A stretch of DNA of 52,500 nucleotides from Cohnella sp. GbtcB17 (GCF_019091135.1 NZ_JAGXJW010000056.1:1-52500); one strand, 5' to 3'; shown: positions 7,355 to 17,375, counted from the stretch's first letter. The notes: generated by a model not told the origin, from the letters alone. Program-made: numbers and translations.

Positions 7355-8710
7355 ATGCTAAACAAAAAGGTTATCGCCATTCCGCTCGGCACGCTGCTCG
7401 TCGCCGGCGCGTTGTCCGCCTGCGGCGGCAACGGCAACAACGGAGGCAACGGGGAAGCCGCCGCTTCACCGTCCGCCAGCCAACCCGCGTCACCGAGCGC
7501 CTCAGCGTCAACGTCTCCAAGCACCTCGTCGTCGGCGTCCGCGTCGGCTTCGTCCGACCTGCCCGCCAAGCCGGCCGAGCTCACGATCTGGCAGGACGAC
7601 AATGCCGACAAAATCGCCGTCTCCACGGAGATCGCCAAGAAGTACACCGAGCAGACGGGCATCAAGGTCAACATCAAGCCGGTCGCGATGAACGACCAGC
7701 CGGACGTGCTCGCGCTCGACGGACCGGCAGGCAAAGGCCCCGATCTGTTCTACCAGCCGGGCATCGGCGCGCTCGTCATCAAAGGCCTCGTGCAGGAGAT
7801 CAAGACGCCGCAGGAGACGCTGTCCGCCTATACGCCGGAAGCGCTGGCAGCACTCAGCCAGGACGGCAAGCTGTACGGACTGCCGGCCGTCACCGAGACG
7901 TACGCGCTGTTTTACAACAAAAAGCTCGTGCCCGAAGCGCCGAAAACGATCGCGGATCTCGAGAAGATCATGGCCGAGCAGACGGACGCCAAAAAGCAGC
8001 AGTACGGCTTCCTGTTCGAAGCGACCAACTTCTATTACGCCTGGGCGTTCATGGGCGGCAACGACGGCTATATTTTCAAGCCGGACGGCAATGGGGGCTT
8101 CGACACGAAGGACATCGGATTCAACAAGGAAGGCGCGGTCAAGGGCGGCCAGCTCATCCAAAGCTGGTTCCAGAAGGGCTACATTCCGAAGGACGTCAAC
8201 GGAGACATCGTCGGCGGGCTGTTCGGACAGGGCAAGGTCGGCGCGATCATCAATGGGCCTTGGGCGATTCAGGATCTGAAAAAGCAGCTTGGCGACAACC
8301 TCGGCGTGGCGCCGCTGCCGACGCTTGAAAACGGCAAGCACCCGACCTCGTTTATCGGCGTTAAAGGCTGGATGCTCTCGAAGTTTTCCAAGTCGCCGGA
8401 GTGGGCGTCCGATCTGGCCGCCTTCATGACGAACGAACAAAATTCGCTCTATTACTTCAAACAAACGGGCGAAGTGCCGCCGGTCAAAAGCGTGCTCACG
8501 AGCTCGGACCTGACGAGCGATCCGCTGGTGTTCGGCTTCTCCCAGCAAAACACGTACGGCATGCCGTTCCCGACCGTGCCGGAGCTCGATACGGTTTGGG
8601 ATCCGATGGCGAACGCACTGAAGTTCATCGTCAGCGGCAAGGACGTGCAAGCCTCGATGGATGACGCCGTCAAGCAGATCGAAGACAAGATCAAGATGAC
8701 GGGCGCCTGA
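7355..8710 (+). CDS. mdxE: Sugar ABC transporter solute-binding lipoprotein, MdxE/MalE-like
   Basis: A 451-residue lipoprotein that captures oligosaccharide outside the membrane and delivers it to the two permeases that follow. The signal peptide ends in the lipobox LSAC with Cys23. A 40-residue Ala/Ser/Pro/Thr linker precedes the binding domain, which starts at PAELTIWQDD. The conserved stretches LYGLPAVTETYALFYN, GAIINGPWAIQDL and PLPTLENGK are typical of maltodextrin/cyclodextrin-binding proteins. ATG 7355 follows an AAGGGAAAGGGAG tract at 9 bp. It is the first gene of an operon ending in a GH87 enzyme, so its ligand may be an alpha-1,3-linked oligosaccharide rather than maltodextrin. No ATPase gene is nearby. 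Confidence 0.88.
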   Translation: MLNKKVIAIPLGTLLVAGALSACGGNGNNGGNGEAAASPSASQPASPSASASTSPSTSSSASASASSDLPAKPAELTIWQDDNADKIAVSTEIAKKYTEQTGIKVNIKPVAMNDQPDVLALDGPAGKGPDLFYQPGIGALVIKGLVQEIKTPQETLSAYTPEALAALSQDGKLYGLPAVTETYALFYNKKLVPEAPKTIADLEKIMAEQTDAKKQQYGFLFEATNFYYAWAFMGGNDGYIFKPDGNGGFDTKDIGFNKEGAVKGGQLIQSWFQKGYIPKDVNGDIVGGLFGQGKVGAIINGPWAIQDLKKQLGDNLGVAPLPTLENGKHPTSFIGVKGWMLSKFSKSPEWASDLAAFMTNEQNSLYYFKQTGEVPPVKSVLTSSDLTSDPLVFGFSQQNTYGMPFPTVPELDTVWDPMANALKFIVSGKDVQASMDDAVKQIEDKIKMTGA

Positions 8711-8741
8711 TCGCAAGCCCCGCTTAACATGAAATCCGGAG

Positions 8742-8776
8742 GAGGGGCCCAGACGACGGCCGCCCCTCTTCTTTTT
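8742..8776 (+). terminator. Intra-operon hairpin between binding protein and permease genes
   Basis: GAGGGGC (8742-8748) pairs with GCCCCTC (8762-8768), followed by TTCTTTTT. It lies inside the operon, so it probably acts as a partial terminator or mRNA-stabilising end that gives more binding protein than permease. Confidence 0.7.
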
Positions 8777-8793
8777 AAGGAAGGTGTCTCCAC

Positions 8794-10098
8794 ATGCAAA
8801 TTCAACAGGCCGCGACGGGCGGACCGCAAAATCTCGGGGGACTCAAGCCACGGACGGCCGCGCTGCTGTCCGTGGTTCCCGGCTTCGGGCAATACGCCAA
8901 CCGCCGGTACATCAAGGGCACGATCTTCCTGCTGCTGGCCGCCGTCGTCGGCATCGCCTTGTCCGGGCCGATCGTGAACGGCATTTACGGCCTGATCACG
9001 CTCGGCAGCAACCCCGAGACCGACGACTCGAGGACGCTGCTCGTCGAAGGCATCATCGCGGTGCTCTTGCTTGCTTTGTTCGCTTCAGCTTACGCGCTCA
9101 ACCTGCGGGATGCCTACCGCGACGCGGCCAAACGGCAGGAAGGACTGCGCATCCCGTCGGTCCGGCAGGCTTTTCACGACAGCTGGGAGCACGGTTTTCC
9201 GTATTTCGTCGTCGTGCCGACGTTCATGCTGCTGACGATGATCGTCATTTTTCCGCTGCTGTTCATGATCTGCCTCGCGTTCACCAACTACAATCTGTAC
9301 AACTCGCCGCCCGCTCACCTGCTGGATTGGGTCGCCTTCGACAACTTCGCCGCGCTGTTCACCGAAGCCGTATGGACGAAAAGCCTGCTCGCGGTGCTCA
9401 CCTGGACGGTCGTGTGGACGCTGGTGGCGACGAGCCTGCAGATCGCGCTCGCCTTTTTTCTCGCGCTGCTTGTGAACGATGCCCGCATCCGCTTCAAAAA
9501 GCTCATCCGAACCGTGTTTATCCTGCCCTGGGCGGTGCCGTCGTTTATGACGGTGCTCGTGTTCGCGGCGATGTTCAACGACACGTTCGGCTCCGTCAAC
9601 CGGGACGTCATGTCGTTCTTCGGCACGTCGATCCCATGGCTGACCGACCCGACCTGGGCGCGAATCGCGATCATTTTCGTGCAAATCTGGCTCGGCTTCC
9701 CGTACGTGTTCACGCTCGTGACGGGCGTTCTGCAGAGCATCTCCAAGGACTGGTACGAGGCGGCCGACGTCGACGGCGGCTCCCGCTGGGACAAGATGCG
9801 CTTCATCACGCTGCCCCATGTGCTGTACGCGACCGCGCCGCTTTTGATCATGCAGTTTTCGTACAATTTCAACAACTTCAACATCATCTATCTGTTCAAT
9901 AAAGGAGGACCGCCGGTGCCGGGCCAAAGCTCGGGAGCGACCGACATTCTGATCTCCTGGGTGTATACGCTCACATTCGACCAGAACAACTACAAGATGG
10001 CCGCCGCAATCTCGATCATCATGGGGCTCGTCGTCGCGCTGTTCGCGTTTTTCCAGTTCCGCCGCACACGCTCGTTCCGAGAGGAGGGCATGTACTGA
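8794..10098 (+). CDS. mdxF: Sugar ABC transporter permease, MdxF/MalF-like
   Basis: A 434-residue integral membrane subunit. The N-terminal part (LSVVPGFGQYANRRYIKG, then one or two membrane segments) is the extension seen in Gram-positive MalF homologues. The core has about six further segments, and the cytoplasmic EAA loop that docks the ATPase is at about residues 320-340 (YEAADVDGGSRWDKM). Length matches B. subtilis MdxF. ATG 8794 follows AAGGAAGG. Its stop codon overlaps the start of the next permease by one base, so the two are translationally coupled. Without a local ATPase it probably uses a shared MsmX-type ATPase encoded elsewhere (inference). Confidence 0.9.
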   Translation: MQIQQAATGGPQNLGGLKPRTAALLSVVPGFGQYANRRYIKGTIFLLLAAVVGIALSGPIVNGIYGLITLGSNPETDDSRTLLVEGIIAVLLLALFASAYALNLRDAYRDAAKRQEGLRIPSVRQAFHDSWEHGFPYFVVVPTFMLLTMIVIFPLLFMICLAFTNYNLYNSPPAHLLDWVAFDNFAALFTEAVWTKSLLAVLTWTVVWTLVATSLQIALAFFLALLVNDARIRFKKLIRTVFILPWAVPSFMTVLVFAAMFNDTFGSVNRDVMSFFGTSIPWLTDPTWARIAIIFVQIWLGFPYVFTLVTGVLQSISKDWYEAADVDGGSRWDKMRFITLPHVLYATAPLLIMQFSYNFNNFNIIYLFNKGGPPVPGQSSGATDILISWVYTLTFDQNNYKMAAAISIIMGLVVALFAFFQFRRTRSFREEGMY

Positions 10099-10940
10099 TG
10101 GGTCGCACGCTGAGGTCGCGTCTTGAGGTGGCCGGCATTTACCTCGTCGTCCTGATCATGTTCGCCGTCATCCTGTATCCGCTGCTGTGGGCGGTCAGCA
10201 TCTCGCTCAACCCGGGCACGAGCATGTTCAGCTCCAAGCTGATCCCCGACTCGCTGTCGCTCGAGCACTACAAATGGCTGTTCTACGATCCGCGCAGCGA
10301 TTACGTGCTCTGGTACAAAAACACGATTTACGTCGCCGTGCTGAATGCGCTGTTTTCCGTCATTATGGTCGGACTCGTCGCGTTCGTCTTCTCCCGCTAT
10401 CACTTCGCGGGGCGCAAAAACAGCATTTACGCGGTGCTGCTCATGCAGATGTTCCCGGTGCTGATGGGGATGGTGGCGATCTATCTGCTGCTGAACCTCG
10501 TCGGTCTACTCGACACCTTCGCGGGACTGATCATCTTTTACGTCGTCGGCGGGCTGCCGATGAACGTATTTCTCGTCAAAGGGTACATGGACACGATCCC
10601 GCGGGACCTGGACGAGTCGGCGAAAATGGACGGCGCGGGACATCTGACGACGTACTTCCGCATTCTGTTCCCGCTCGTGCGGCCGATTCTGGCCGTCGTG
10701 GCGTTGTTTACGTTTATGGCGCCGTTCATGGACTTCCTGACGCCGCGCATCATCCTGCGGTCGCCGGAGAAGTTCACGATCGCGCTCGGTCTGTTCAGCT
10801 TCATCAACGACAAGGTCGGCAACAACTTCACGATGTTCGCGGCCGGGACGATTCTCGTCGCGCTGCCGATCGCGATCGTCTTTCTTATCCTTCAGCGCTA
10901 CCTGATCGCGGGACTCTCGGAGGGAGCGACGAAGGGATAG
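10098..10940 (+). CDS. mdxG: Sugar ABC transporter permease, MdxG/MalG-like
   Basis: A 280-residue membrane protein with six predicted segments, partner of the preceding permease. The EAA loop is at about residues 170-190 (LDESAKMDGAGHLTTYFRIL). NPGTSMFSSKLIPDSLSLEHY near the start and the C-terminal FLILQRYLIAGLSEGATKG are typical of MalG/MdxG proteins, and the length matches B. subtilis MdxG. The ATG overlaps the TGA of the upstream gene (TGATG). The GH87 gene starts 45 bp downstream on the same strand without a visible terminator, which supports one transcript for transporter and enzyme. Confidence 0.9.
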   Translation: MGRTLRSRLEVAGIYLVVLIMFAVILYPLLWAVSISLNPGTSMFSSKLIPDSLSLEHYKWLFYDPRSDYVLWYKNTIYVAVLNALFSVIMVGLVAFVFSRYHFAGRKNSIYAVLLMQMFPVLMGMVAIYLLLNLVGLLDTFAGLIIFYVVGGLPMNVFLVKGYMDTIPRDLDESAKMDGAGHLTTYFRILFPLVRPILAVVALFTFMAPFMDFLTPRIILRSPEKFTIALGLFSFINDKVGNNFTMFAAGTILVALPIAIVFLILQRYLIAGLSEGATKG

Positions 10941-10985
10941 CACGCGTAAATGGAGCCAGGATTCGCAAAAGGGAGAGGGTCCGAC

Positions 10986-13900
10986 ATGAAGATACGTTGG
11001 CGCAAATGGCCGGTGCTCGGCCTCATCGTCGCGCTGCTGCTCGCGCCGCTGCAGGCGGTCGCCGCGCCGGCCGAACCGGCGGCGGCCGCGGCGCAAGACG
11101 CGGGCGGGTACGTCAGGTTCAAGGATGACTGGAAAGGCAAGTATTTGTACGAGGACGCCGCCGGGCGTGCGCGCTACGGTACGACGTCGCTGTCCGACCC
11201 GGCCGCACAGTGGCGGATCGAGGATGCGGGAGCGGGCAAGAAGCTCATTCGCAACCGGCAGAGCGGCCGGGTGCTCGACATGACGTCCGTAACGCCGGAC
11301 GACCGGATCACGAATCCGCTCGAGACGTCGTCCGCGGATGCGTCGACACCGGGCGCGCTGTGGCTCGTGAACGACGTAACGGGCAAGCCGGGCGCCGTGA
11401 ATGTCGCAAGCGCCGGCTATACGAGCCGGCTGCTTAACGTCCAGACGCAGGACGGCTACGCGCACGCGAACAACTGGGCGCAGGCCGGGTGGGGCAGCGC
11501 AGTCTGGCACGTCGAGGCGGCCGAATCCGCCGAACCGGTTCGCCTATTGAACCCTTGGAAAGGAACCTACCTGTTCGAGGAAGCGGGTAAAGTCAAGTAC
11601 GGGGCTCCCGCGGTCACGGATCACGCTTCGCATTGGTTTGCGGAGACGACGGACGGACAGACGACGTTCCGCAACCGGGCGACCGGCCATTTGCTGAATA
11701 TGAAAAACGTCGCCGCGGCGGATGCCGTCGCACAGCCGCTGGAGGCGCTGCCCCCGGAGGACGGAGAAGGCGGAAAGACGGCCCAATGGCTCGTGTCCGC
11801 GCCGGACGCCTCGGGGCAGGTCAGCGTATCGAGCGCGGTGTACGCGAACCGGCTGCTGAACGTGGAGTCGCAGGACGGCTTCGCGCACGCGAACGACTGG
11901 GCGCAGCCGACCTGGGGCAGCGCGCTGTGGAAGCTGCAGCCGGCGGCCGAGGTCGAGCCGGTGCGGCTTGCGGACGGCTGGAAGGGCGGTTATCTGTTCG
12001 AGGATGCGTCAGGCGGCATCCGTTACGGACTGCCTGCCGCCGACGATCGGCTGGCGCTGTGGCTCGTGTACGATACGGCGGGCGGCACGCTGATTCGCAA
12101 CGCGCAAAGCGGCAACTTCCTGACCGCGAGCGAGCCGGCGGCGTCGGCGTCCGAGTCTTTCGCCTGGGCGATGGCCCCGGCGAAGGATTCCGGCGGCAGC
12201 TCGGTGGACGGTCATTATACGTTCGCCGATCCCGCCGATTCGTCCGCGCTGCTCAACGTCCAGGCGCAGGACGGCGCCGGATACGTCAACGACTGGGCGC
12301 AGCCGGCATGGGGGAGCGCGCAGTGGCGGCTCGAGGACCCGGCGCTGACGCCCGGCGGTCCGGGAGAGCCGCAGGCGCCGAGCTATATCCGGATCAAGAG
12401 CGGCTGGCTGCAGCTGTATATGTACGAGGAGGACGGCATCGTCAAATATGGCAACTCCGCCGCGGGCGACCCGAAGGCGCAGTGGCTGATCGTATCCGGC
12501 GAAGGCTACAAGCGGATTCAAAACCGCGCGACGGGACATTTCGTCGCACTGGGCGAGACGACGGATGCGCGCAGTCCGCTCCGCGCCTCGGAGCTGCCCG
12601 AAGGCTCGACGGCGGGCGACTGGATCATCGAGGATTACCAGGGCGCCAAGGAGATCCGCCACGTTCGCGATTCGAACCAGGCAGCGGATGCACAGTCGTA
12701 CATTCACGTCGAGAACAAACTGAAGTTTGCGCAGTACAGCGTAATCAATCGCGATTGGAGCAGTCCGAAATGGATCTTCGCGCCCGTCGGGGACGTCGGC
12801 GTTCCGCAAGGCTACGTGACGCTTAAAAACGGCTTCAGAGGCACGTATTTGTACGAGGAGGACGGCATCGTCAAGGACGGCGCGCCGGATCCGGCCGAAC
12901 CGGCCGCCCAATGGTCGCTTCGCCAGGGCGAGCAGGGGATGCTGATCGCGAACCGCGCGACGGGGCATCTCATCTCCAACGAGCATGTAACCAGCTACGA
13001 GAGCGCGCTCGAGGCGCTCGACATCGATCCGACCTGGGGCAGCGCGCAGTGGACGATGACGGACGGCGCGGAAGGCCGCAAGGTGTTCACAAGCGTATGG
13101 AAAAGCGACCAGCGCATTCACGATGAGGACAACAAAGGCTTCGCCCAGTCCAGTGGAGTGCCGACCGATTGGGGCAGCGCGCAGTGGCTCGTCGAAGCTG
13201 CGCCGGCGATTCCGTCCGCCCTGCCCGAAGGCTATGTCCGCGTCAAAAACGGCGCGACGGGACAATATTTGTACGAAAACGCGCGCCAGGTCGTTCTGTA
13301 CGGCCAACCGGCCGCGGAAGACGCGTCCAGTCACTGGCGCATCGAGCGCGGGCCGGAGGGGGACCGCATCGCGAACCGCGCGACGGGCAACGTCATGACG
13401 ATCGCGGGCGTGCAGGCGTATCTGGAGACGGAAGCCGCAGCCGGCGCTTCCGAAGCTTCGCTGTGGCATGTGGAGGACGCGCCCGTAGCGGGCAGCTTCC
13501 TGATCCGCAGCGGCGCTGCCGGGCATGCCGACGAGTACTTGCATACGGAAGACCGTGCGGGCTATGCCCAGTACGATCTGCGGTCGATCGAGAGCGAGGG
13601 CGTCCGGTGGACGCTGGAAACGGCGCCTGCCGAGGCGCGTCCGCCGGTTCCCGAAGCCGAAGACCTTAACGGCACGACGCCGGCGCTCGCGGACGCCAAC
13701 GTGTATGCGCTGGCGAGCGACGCGGACGGCGGGCTGCTGGTCGGCGCGGGCGGCGAGGCCAAGACGGTCGCCGCGGCGCAAACGGCGGCAGGCGCCCGAT
13801 GGCTGCTGGAGACGTACAACGGGTATACGCGCGTCAGGCAGGCGGACACTGCGCTCTATTTGACGGCCGATACGGCGGGCAAGGTCGCGCTGTCGGCAGA

Positions 13901-16900
13901 TGGCGCGGGGCTCGGCGCGCAGTGGCGATTGTCCCAAGACGCCGGGCTGACGTCGCTCGTCAGCGCACGCCGGCCGGGGCTGTCGCTGGCCGCAGGTGCG
14001 GACGGCGGCTCGTCCGGGCTCGCAGCCGAGGGCGCCGCCGCGACCCGCTGGCAGCTTCGCCCGCTGAAGGGCACGGTCGCGTACGAAGCGGAAAACGCGT
14101 TCGCGCGGGGCGGCGTGTCGATCGGGACGGCCGAAGGCGTCTCATACGCGGAGCGCTTCGCAGGCGAAGATGCCGCATTGTTTTTCGCCGTGGACGCACA
14201 GGCGGCGGGGAGCTATGCCGCCTCGGTCCGCTACCGCGGCGAAGGGCTCCTCATGCTGACCGTGAACGGTGTACGGACGCAGACGCTGTCGCTGGACAAG
14301 GGCGCCGGCGGCTGGCGTGAAGCCGAGGTCGCGCTGCCGCTGCGTGCGGGCTACAACAGCGTCGAGTTGCAGGGCGAAGGCGCCGACTCGGAAGCCGTCG
14401 CGATTGACGCGCTGATCGTCCGCGGCGCCGCAGCGCCGCCGTCGCGCGGGGCTGACGTGCCGTATACGACGTATGAAGCCGAACGGATGGACACCAACGG
14501 GCAGCTCGTATCGGGCAGCAGAGCCTACGGCACGCTGTCCGCCGAAGCGTCCGGCAGACAAGCGGTGACGCTCTCGTCGGCAGGCGACTACGTGTCTTAC
14601 AAATCGTCCGCCGCGGCGAACTTTATAAATATCCGGTACAGCATCCCGGATCGCGAAGACGGAGCGGGCCAGACCGCTACGCTAAGCTTGTACGTGAACG
14701 GGCAAAAGCGGGGAACGATCGCCCTGACGTCCGAATTCAGCTGGGTGTACGGCAAGTATCCGTATTCCAATCAGCCGGCCGACGGCGATCCGCACCGTTT
14801 CTACGACGAAGCGCAGCAGTTCGTCGGCGACATTCCGGCGGGCGCGACCGTCATGTTGCGCAAGGACGAAGGGGATGCGGCTTTGAGCTATACGCTCGAC
14901 TTCGCCGAGCTGGAACTTGCGCCGGAGCCGCTCACGATGCCGGACGGCTACGTATCGGCCGAGCGCTACGGGGCGCTGCCCGATGACGGCGCGGACGATA
15001 CGACGGCGCTCGAGACGGCGATCGACGCAGCGAAGCGCGAAGGGTTCGGACTATGGCTGCCGGCCGGCGCTTACCGGATTGCGCATCCGCTCGAAGTGAG
15101 CGGCGTCACGATTGCCGGCGCGGGCATGTGGTATACGAAGCTGACGGGCGCGGGCTTCATGGGCCGCGGCGACCGGGTCCGCATCCGCGATCTGACCGTG
15201 GATGTCGGTGTCAATGCCAGACGCGACGCCTTGCCGGAAGCGGGGTTTGACGGCGCCTACGGCCGCGGCTCGGCGATTCAGCACGTATGGGTCCGCCATG
15301 CGAAGGCAGGCATCTGGACGACGCTGAGCGACGACGGGGCGCTCGGTACGGAAGGCTTGTATCTCGGCGGCTTGCGAGTCAGGGATACGTACGCGGACGG
15401 CGTGCATTTCTCGACCGGTACGAAGCACTCAATGCTCGAGCACAGCTCGATCCGCAATACGGGCGACGACGCCGTCGCGCTGTGGTCCGATCCGCGCCCC
15501 GGCGTGAGCGACGAGCTGGCGCGGACGGAAGGAAACGTCGTGCGCTTCAATACGATTCAATTGCCGACGCTGGCGGACAATGTCGCCGTGTTCGGCGGCA
15601 AGGACAACGCGATCCGCGACAACGTCATCGCGGATACGATGGGCTTCGGCGCAGGCATCGCGGTGTCGACGCGCTTTAATCCGGTGCCGTTCTCCGGCAC
15701 GACGGTCGTGGAGCGCAATACGCTGCTTCGCACGGGCGGCCGCGAGCCGAACTGGGGGCAGGACTTTGGCGCGATCTGGCTGTTCGCCGGCGACAAGCCG
15801 ATCGACGCGGACATCGTCATTCGCAACAACGAGGCGATCGACAGCACTTTCCAGGGCTTCTACGCAAACGGAGACAAAGGCGTGCGCTCGGAAGCGGGCA
15901 GGGAAGTGCGGCTCGAAAATCTGGTCGTCGACGGCGCGGGCACCTGGGGCCTTCAAGTGAACGGAGACGCAAGCGGCAGCGTCACACTGTCGAACGTCCT
16001 CGTGCGGGGTGCAAAGCTCGGCAAACAGTTCAACGGCGCGGGCGAGGAGCGATTCAAGCTGGCGGCGGGCGATCCCGCCGGCGGCGACGCTTCGGCGGGA
16101 CGCAATCCTCAGGTCGTACCGGACGAGGATACGGTCGTACCGGGGACGCCGGGCGGACCTTCCGTAGGCAATCCGGCGGCGCCGGGGACGATCCAGCGTC
16201 TTGACGAAGCGGTGCGGCGTGCGCTGGCGGGCAAGCCTTCCGTTCTTCGCGTCCGCGCGGATGTCGCGGCGGACGATTCGGCCGCCGTCGCGATCGGCGC
16301 CGCCGCGCTCAAGGAAGCGGTGGCCGCCGTGCAGGGAGGCACGGTCGAGATCGAAGCCGGCGACGTTAGCTACAGGCTGCCGCTTGCCTTGATCGCTCGG
16401 TGGCTGGACGAAAAGGCGGGCGTCGGCGAACTGCTGCTGACGATCGCGAGGCCGGCCGCAAGCGTCAAAAACGCCATGGCCGAGGCGGCTGCCCGCGATA
16501 GTCTGACGCTGATTGACGGCGCTCAGTACACATTTGAGCTCTGTTGGATGTCTGACGGAGTGAAGACGCCGCTTGCAGACTTCGGCGGCACATTCGTCGA
16601 CAGAAGCCTGACACTGAACGAAAAGCTGAACGGCGACCGTACGGCCGCGCTTGTGTTCGAGCCCGCAAGCCGCTCCTTCCGGCCGGTGCCGGCGCTGTTC
16701 GAAGCGGTTGGCGGCACGGGCGACACGGGCGGCACGAAGGTTACGATCCGCAGCACGACAAACAGCATTTACGTGCTGGCTGCTTCGCCGCGCACATTCG
16801 GAGATGTTGCGGGTCACTGGGCGAAAGCGGACATCGAGCTGCTGGCGGCGAAGCGGATCGTGAACGGGACGGGTGCAGGCAAGTTCTCCCCGGGCGTCGC

Positions 16901-17351
16901 GGTAAGCCGCGCCGAATTCGCCGCGCTGCTCGTCCGGGCGCTCGGTCTGAAGGGCGACGGCGGCAAAGCGGCCTTCGCCGATGTCCGGGCGGACGACTGG
17001 TTCGCTGCGGAGGCGGAAGCTGCAGCCCGCTTCGGATTGGTGCAAGGCATCGGCGGCGGCCGGTTCGCGCCGTCGGCGCCGGTGACGCGCGAGCAGATGG
17101 CGGTCATGCTGGCGGCTGCGCTCAAGCTGGCGCCCGAGACGCCGACATCCGCTGGCCCTGCGGCCGCGCTTTCGAGCGTCGCCGACGCGAGTGCGATCAG
17201 CGTCTGGGCGCGCGAGGCGACCGAGGCGCTGATGCGCCAAGGCCTGCTCCAGGGCCGTCCGGACGGCACGTTCGCGCCCAAGGCGCCGGTCACGCGCGCC
17301 GAGGCCGCGGCCGCGCTCAAGCGGCTGATAGTCGGCATGAAGCTGCTTTAA
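10986..17351 (+). CDS. Secreted, SLH-anchored GH87 alpha-1,3-glucanase/mycodextranase with N-terminal repeats
   Basis: A 2121-residue multimodular enzyme. Signal peptide about 1-27. Seven ~140-residue repeats start near 41, 183, 323, 465, 607, 748 and 903 (the last diverged), marked by WKGxYLxE, NRATGH and WGSAxW; they look beta-trefoil-like (inference). Two CBM6/35-like domains: about 1028-1155 (YEAENAF) and 1160-1315 (YEAERMD). The catalytic right-handed beta-helix spans about 1319-1695, with candidate acids Asp1471 (YADGVHF) and Asp1494/Asp1495 (NTGDDAV). Their 23-residue spacing equals that of the known GH87 triad as I remember it. A linker and an unknown ~200-residue domain precede three SLH domains (about 1937-2121) that bind cell-wall polymer. 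ATG 10986 follows GGGAGAGGG; an in-frame ATG at 10950 lacks signal-peptide logic. The expected product is alpha-1,3-linked oligosaccharide for the upstream transporter. Confidence 0.9.
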   Translation: MKIRWRKWPVLGLIVALLLAPLQAVAAPAEPAAAAAQDAGGYVRFKDDWKGKYLYEDAAGRARYGTTSLSDPAAQWRIEDAGAGKKLIRNRQSGRVLDMTSVTPDDRITNPLETSSADASTPGALWLVNDVTGKPGAVNVASAGYTSRLLNVQTQDGYAHANNWAQAGWGSAVWHVEAAESAEPVRLLNPWKGTYLFEEAGKVKYGAPAVTDHASHWFAETTDGQTTFRNRATGHLLNMKNVAAADAVAQPLEALPPEDGEGGKTAQWLVSAPDASGQVSVSSAVYANRLLNVESQDGFAHANDWAQPTWGSALWKLQPAAEVEPVRLADGWKGGYLFEDASGGIRYGLPAADDRLALWLVYDTAGGTLIRNAQSGNFLTASEPAASASESFAWAMAPAKDSGGSSVDGHYTFADPADSSALLNVQAQDGAGYVNDWAQPAWGSAQWRLEDPALTPGGPGEPQAPSYIRIKSGWLQLYMYEEDGIVKYGNSAAGDPKAQWLIVSGEGYKRIQNRATGHFVALGETTDARSPLRASELPEGSTAGDWIIEDYQGAKEIRHVRDSNQAADAQSYIHVENKLKFAQYSVINRDWSSPKWIFAPVGDVGVPQGYVTLKNGFRGTYLYEEDGIVKDGAPDPAEPAAQWSLRQGEQGMLIANRATGHLISNEHVTSYESALEALDIDPTWGSAQWTMTDGAEGRKVFTSVWKSDQRIHDEDNKGFAQSSGVPTDWGSAQWLVEAAPAIPSALPEGYVRVKNGATGQYLYENARQVVLYGQPAAEDASSHWRIERGPEGDRIANRATGNVMTIAGVQAYLETEAAAGASEASLWHVEDAPVAGSFLIRSGAAGHADEYLHTEDRAGYAQYDLRSIESEGVRWTLETAPAEARPPVPEAEDLNGTTPALADANVYALASDADGGLLVGAGGEAKTVAAAQTAAGARWLLETYNGYTRVRQADTALYLTADTAGKVALSADGAGLGAQWRLSQDAGLTSLVSARRPGLSLAAGADGGSSGLAAEGAAATRWQLRPLKGTVAYEAENAFARGGVSIGTAEGVSYAERFAGEDAALFFAVDAQAAGSYAASVRYRGEGLLMLTVNGVRTQTLSLDKGAGGWREAEVALPLRAGYNSVELQGEGADSEAVAIDALIVRGAAAPPSRGADVPYTTYEAERMDTNGQLVSGSRAYGTLSAEASGRQAVTLSSAGDYVSYKSSAAANFINIRYSIPDREDGAGQTATLSLYVNGQKRGTIALTSEFSWVYGKYPYSNQPADGDPHRFYDEAQQFVGDIPAGATVMLRKDEGDAALSYTLDFAELELAPEPLTMPDGYVSAERYGALPDDGADDTTALETAIDAAKREGFGLWLPAGAYRIAHPLEVSGVTIAGAGMWYTKLTGAGFMGRGDRVRIRDLTVDVGVNARRDALPEAGFDGAYGRGSAIQHVWVRHAKAGIWTTLSDDGALGTEGLYLGGLRVRDTYADGVHFSTGTKHSMLEHSSIRNTGDDAVALWSDPRPGVSDELARTEGNVVRFNTIQLPTLADNVAVFGGKDNAIRDNVIADTMGFGAGIAVSTRFNPVPFSGTTVVERNTLLRTGGREPNWGQDFGAIWLFAGDKPIDADIVIRNNEAIDSTFQGFYANGDKGVRSEAGREVRLENLVVDGAGTWGLQVNGDASGSVTLSNVLVRGAKLGKQFNGAGEERFKLAAGDPAGGDASAGRNPQVVPDEDTVVPGTPGGPSVGNPAAPGTIQRLDEAVRRALAGKPSVLRVRADVAADDSAAVAIGAAALKEAVAAVQGGTVEIEAGDVSYRLPLALIARWLDEKAGVGELLLTIARPAASVKNAMAEAAARDSLTLIDGAQYTFELCWMSDGVKTPLADFGGTFVDRSLTLNEKLNGDRTAALVFEPASRSFRPVPALFEAVGGTGDTGGTKVTIRSTTNSIYVLAASPRTFGDVAGHWAKADIELLAAKRIVNGTGAGKFSPGVAVSRAEFAALLVRALGLKGDGGKAAFADVRADDWFAAEAEAAARFGLVQGIGGGRFAPSAPVTREQMAVMLAAALKLAPETPTSAGPAAALSSVADASAISVWAREATEALMRQGLLQGRPDGTFAPKAPVTRAEAAAALKRLIVGMKLL

Positions 17352-17375
17352 CCGGCAAGCGATCTGCATGAAGCT

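Noticed and set aside
7355..10940. Firm assignment of the ABC genes as maltodextrin-specific
   Set aside because: Sequence similarity fits MdxEFG, but the operon continues into a GH87 gene, so the substrate is left open.
12009..17369. Two ~640-codon minus-strand frames (12009-13937 and 15429-17369) opposite the GH87 gene
   Set aside because: Both translations are Arg-rich and featureless, while the sense strand has a continuous multidomain protein.
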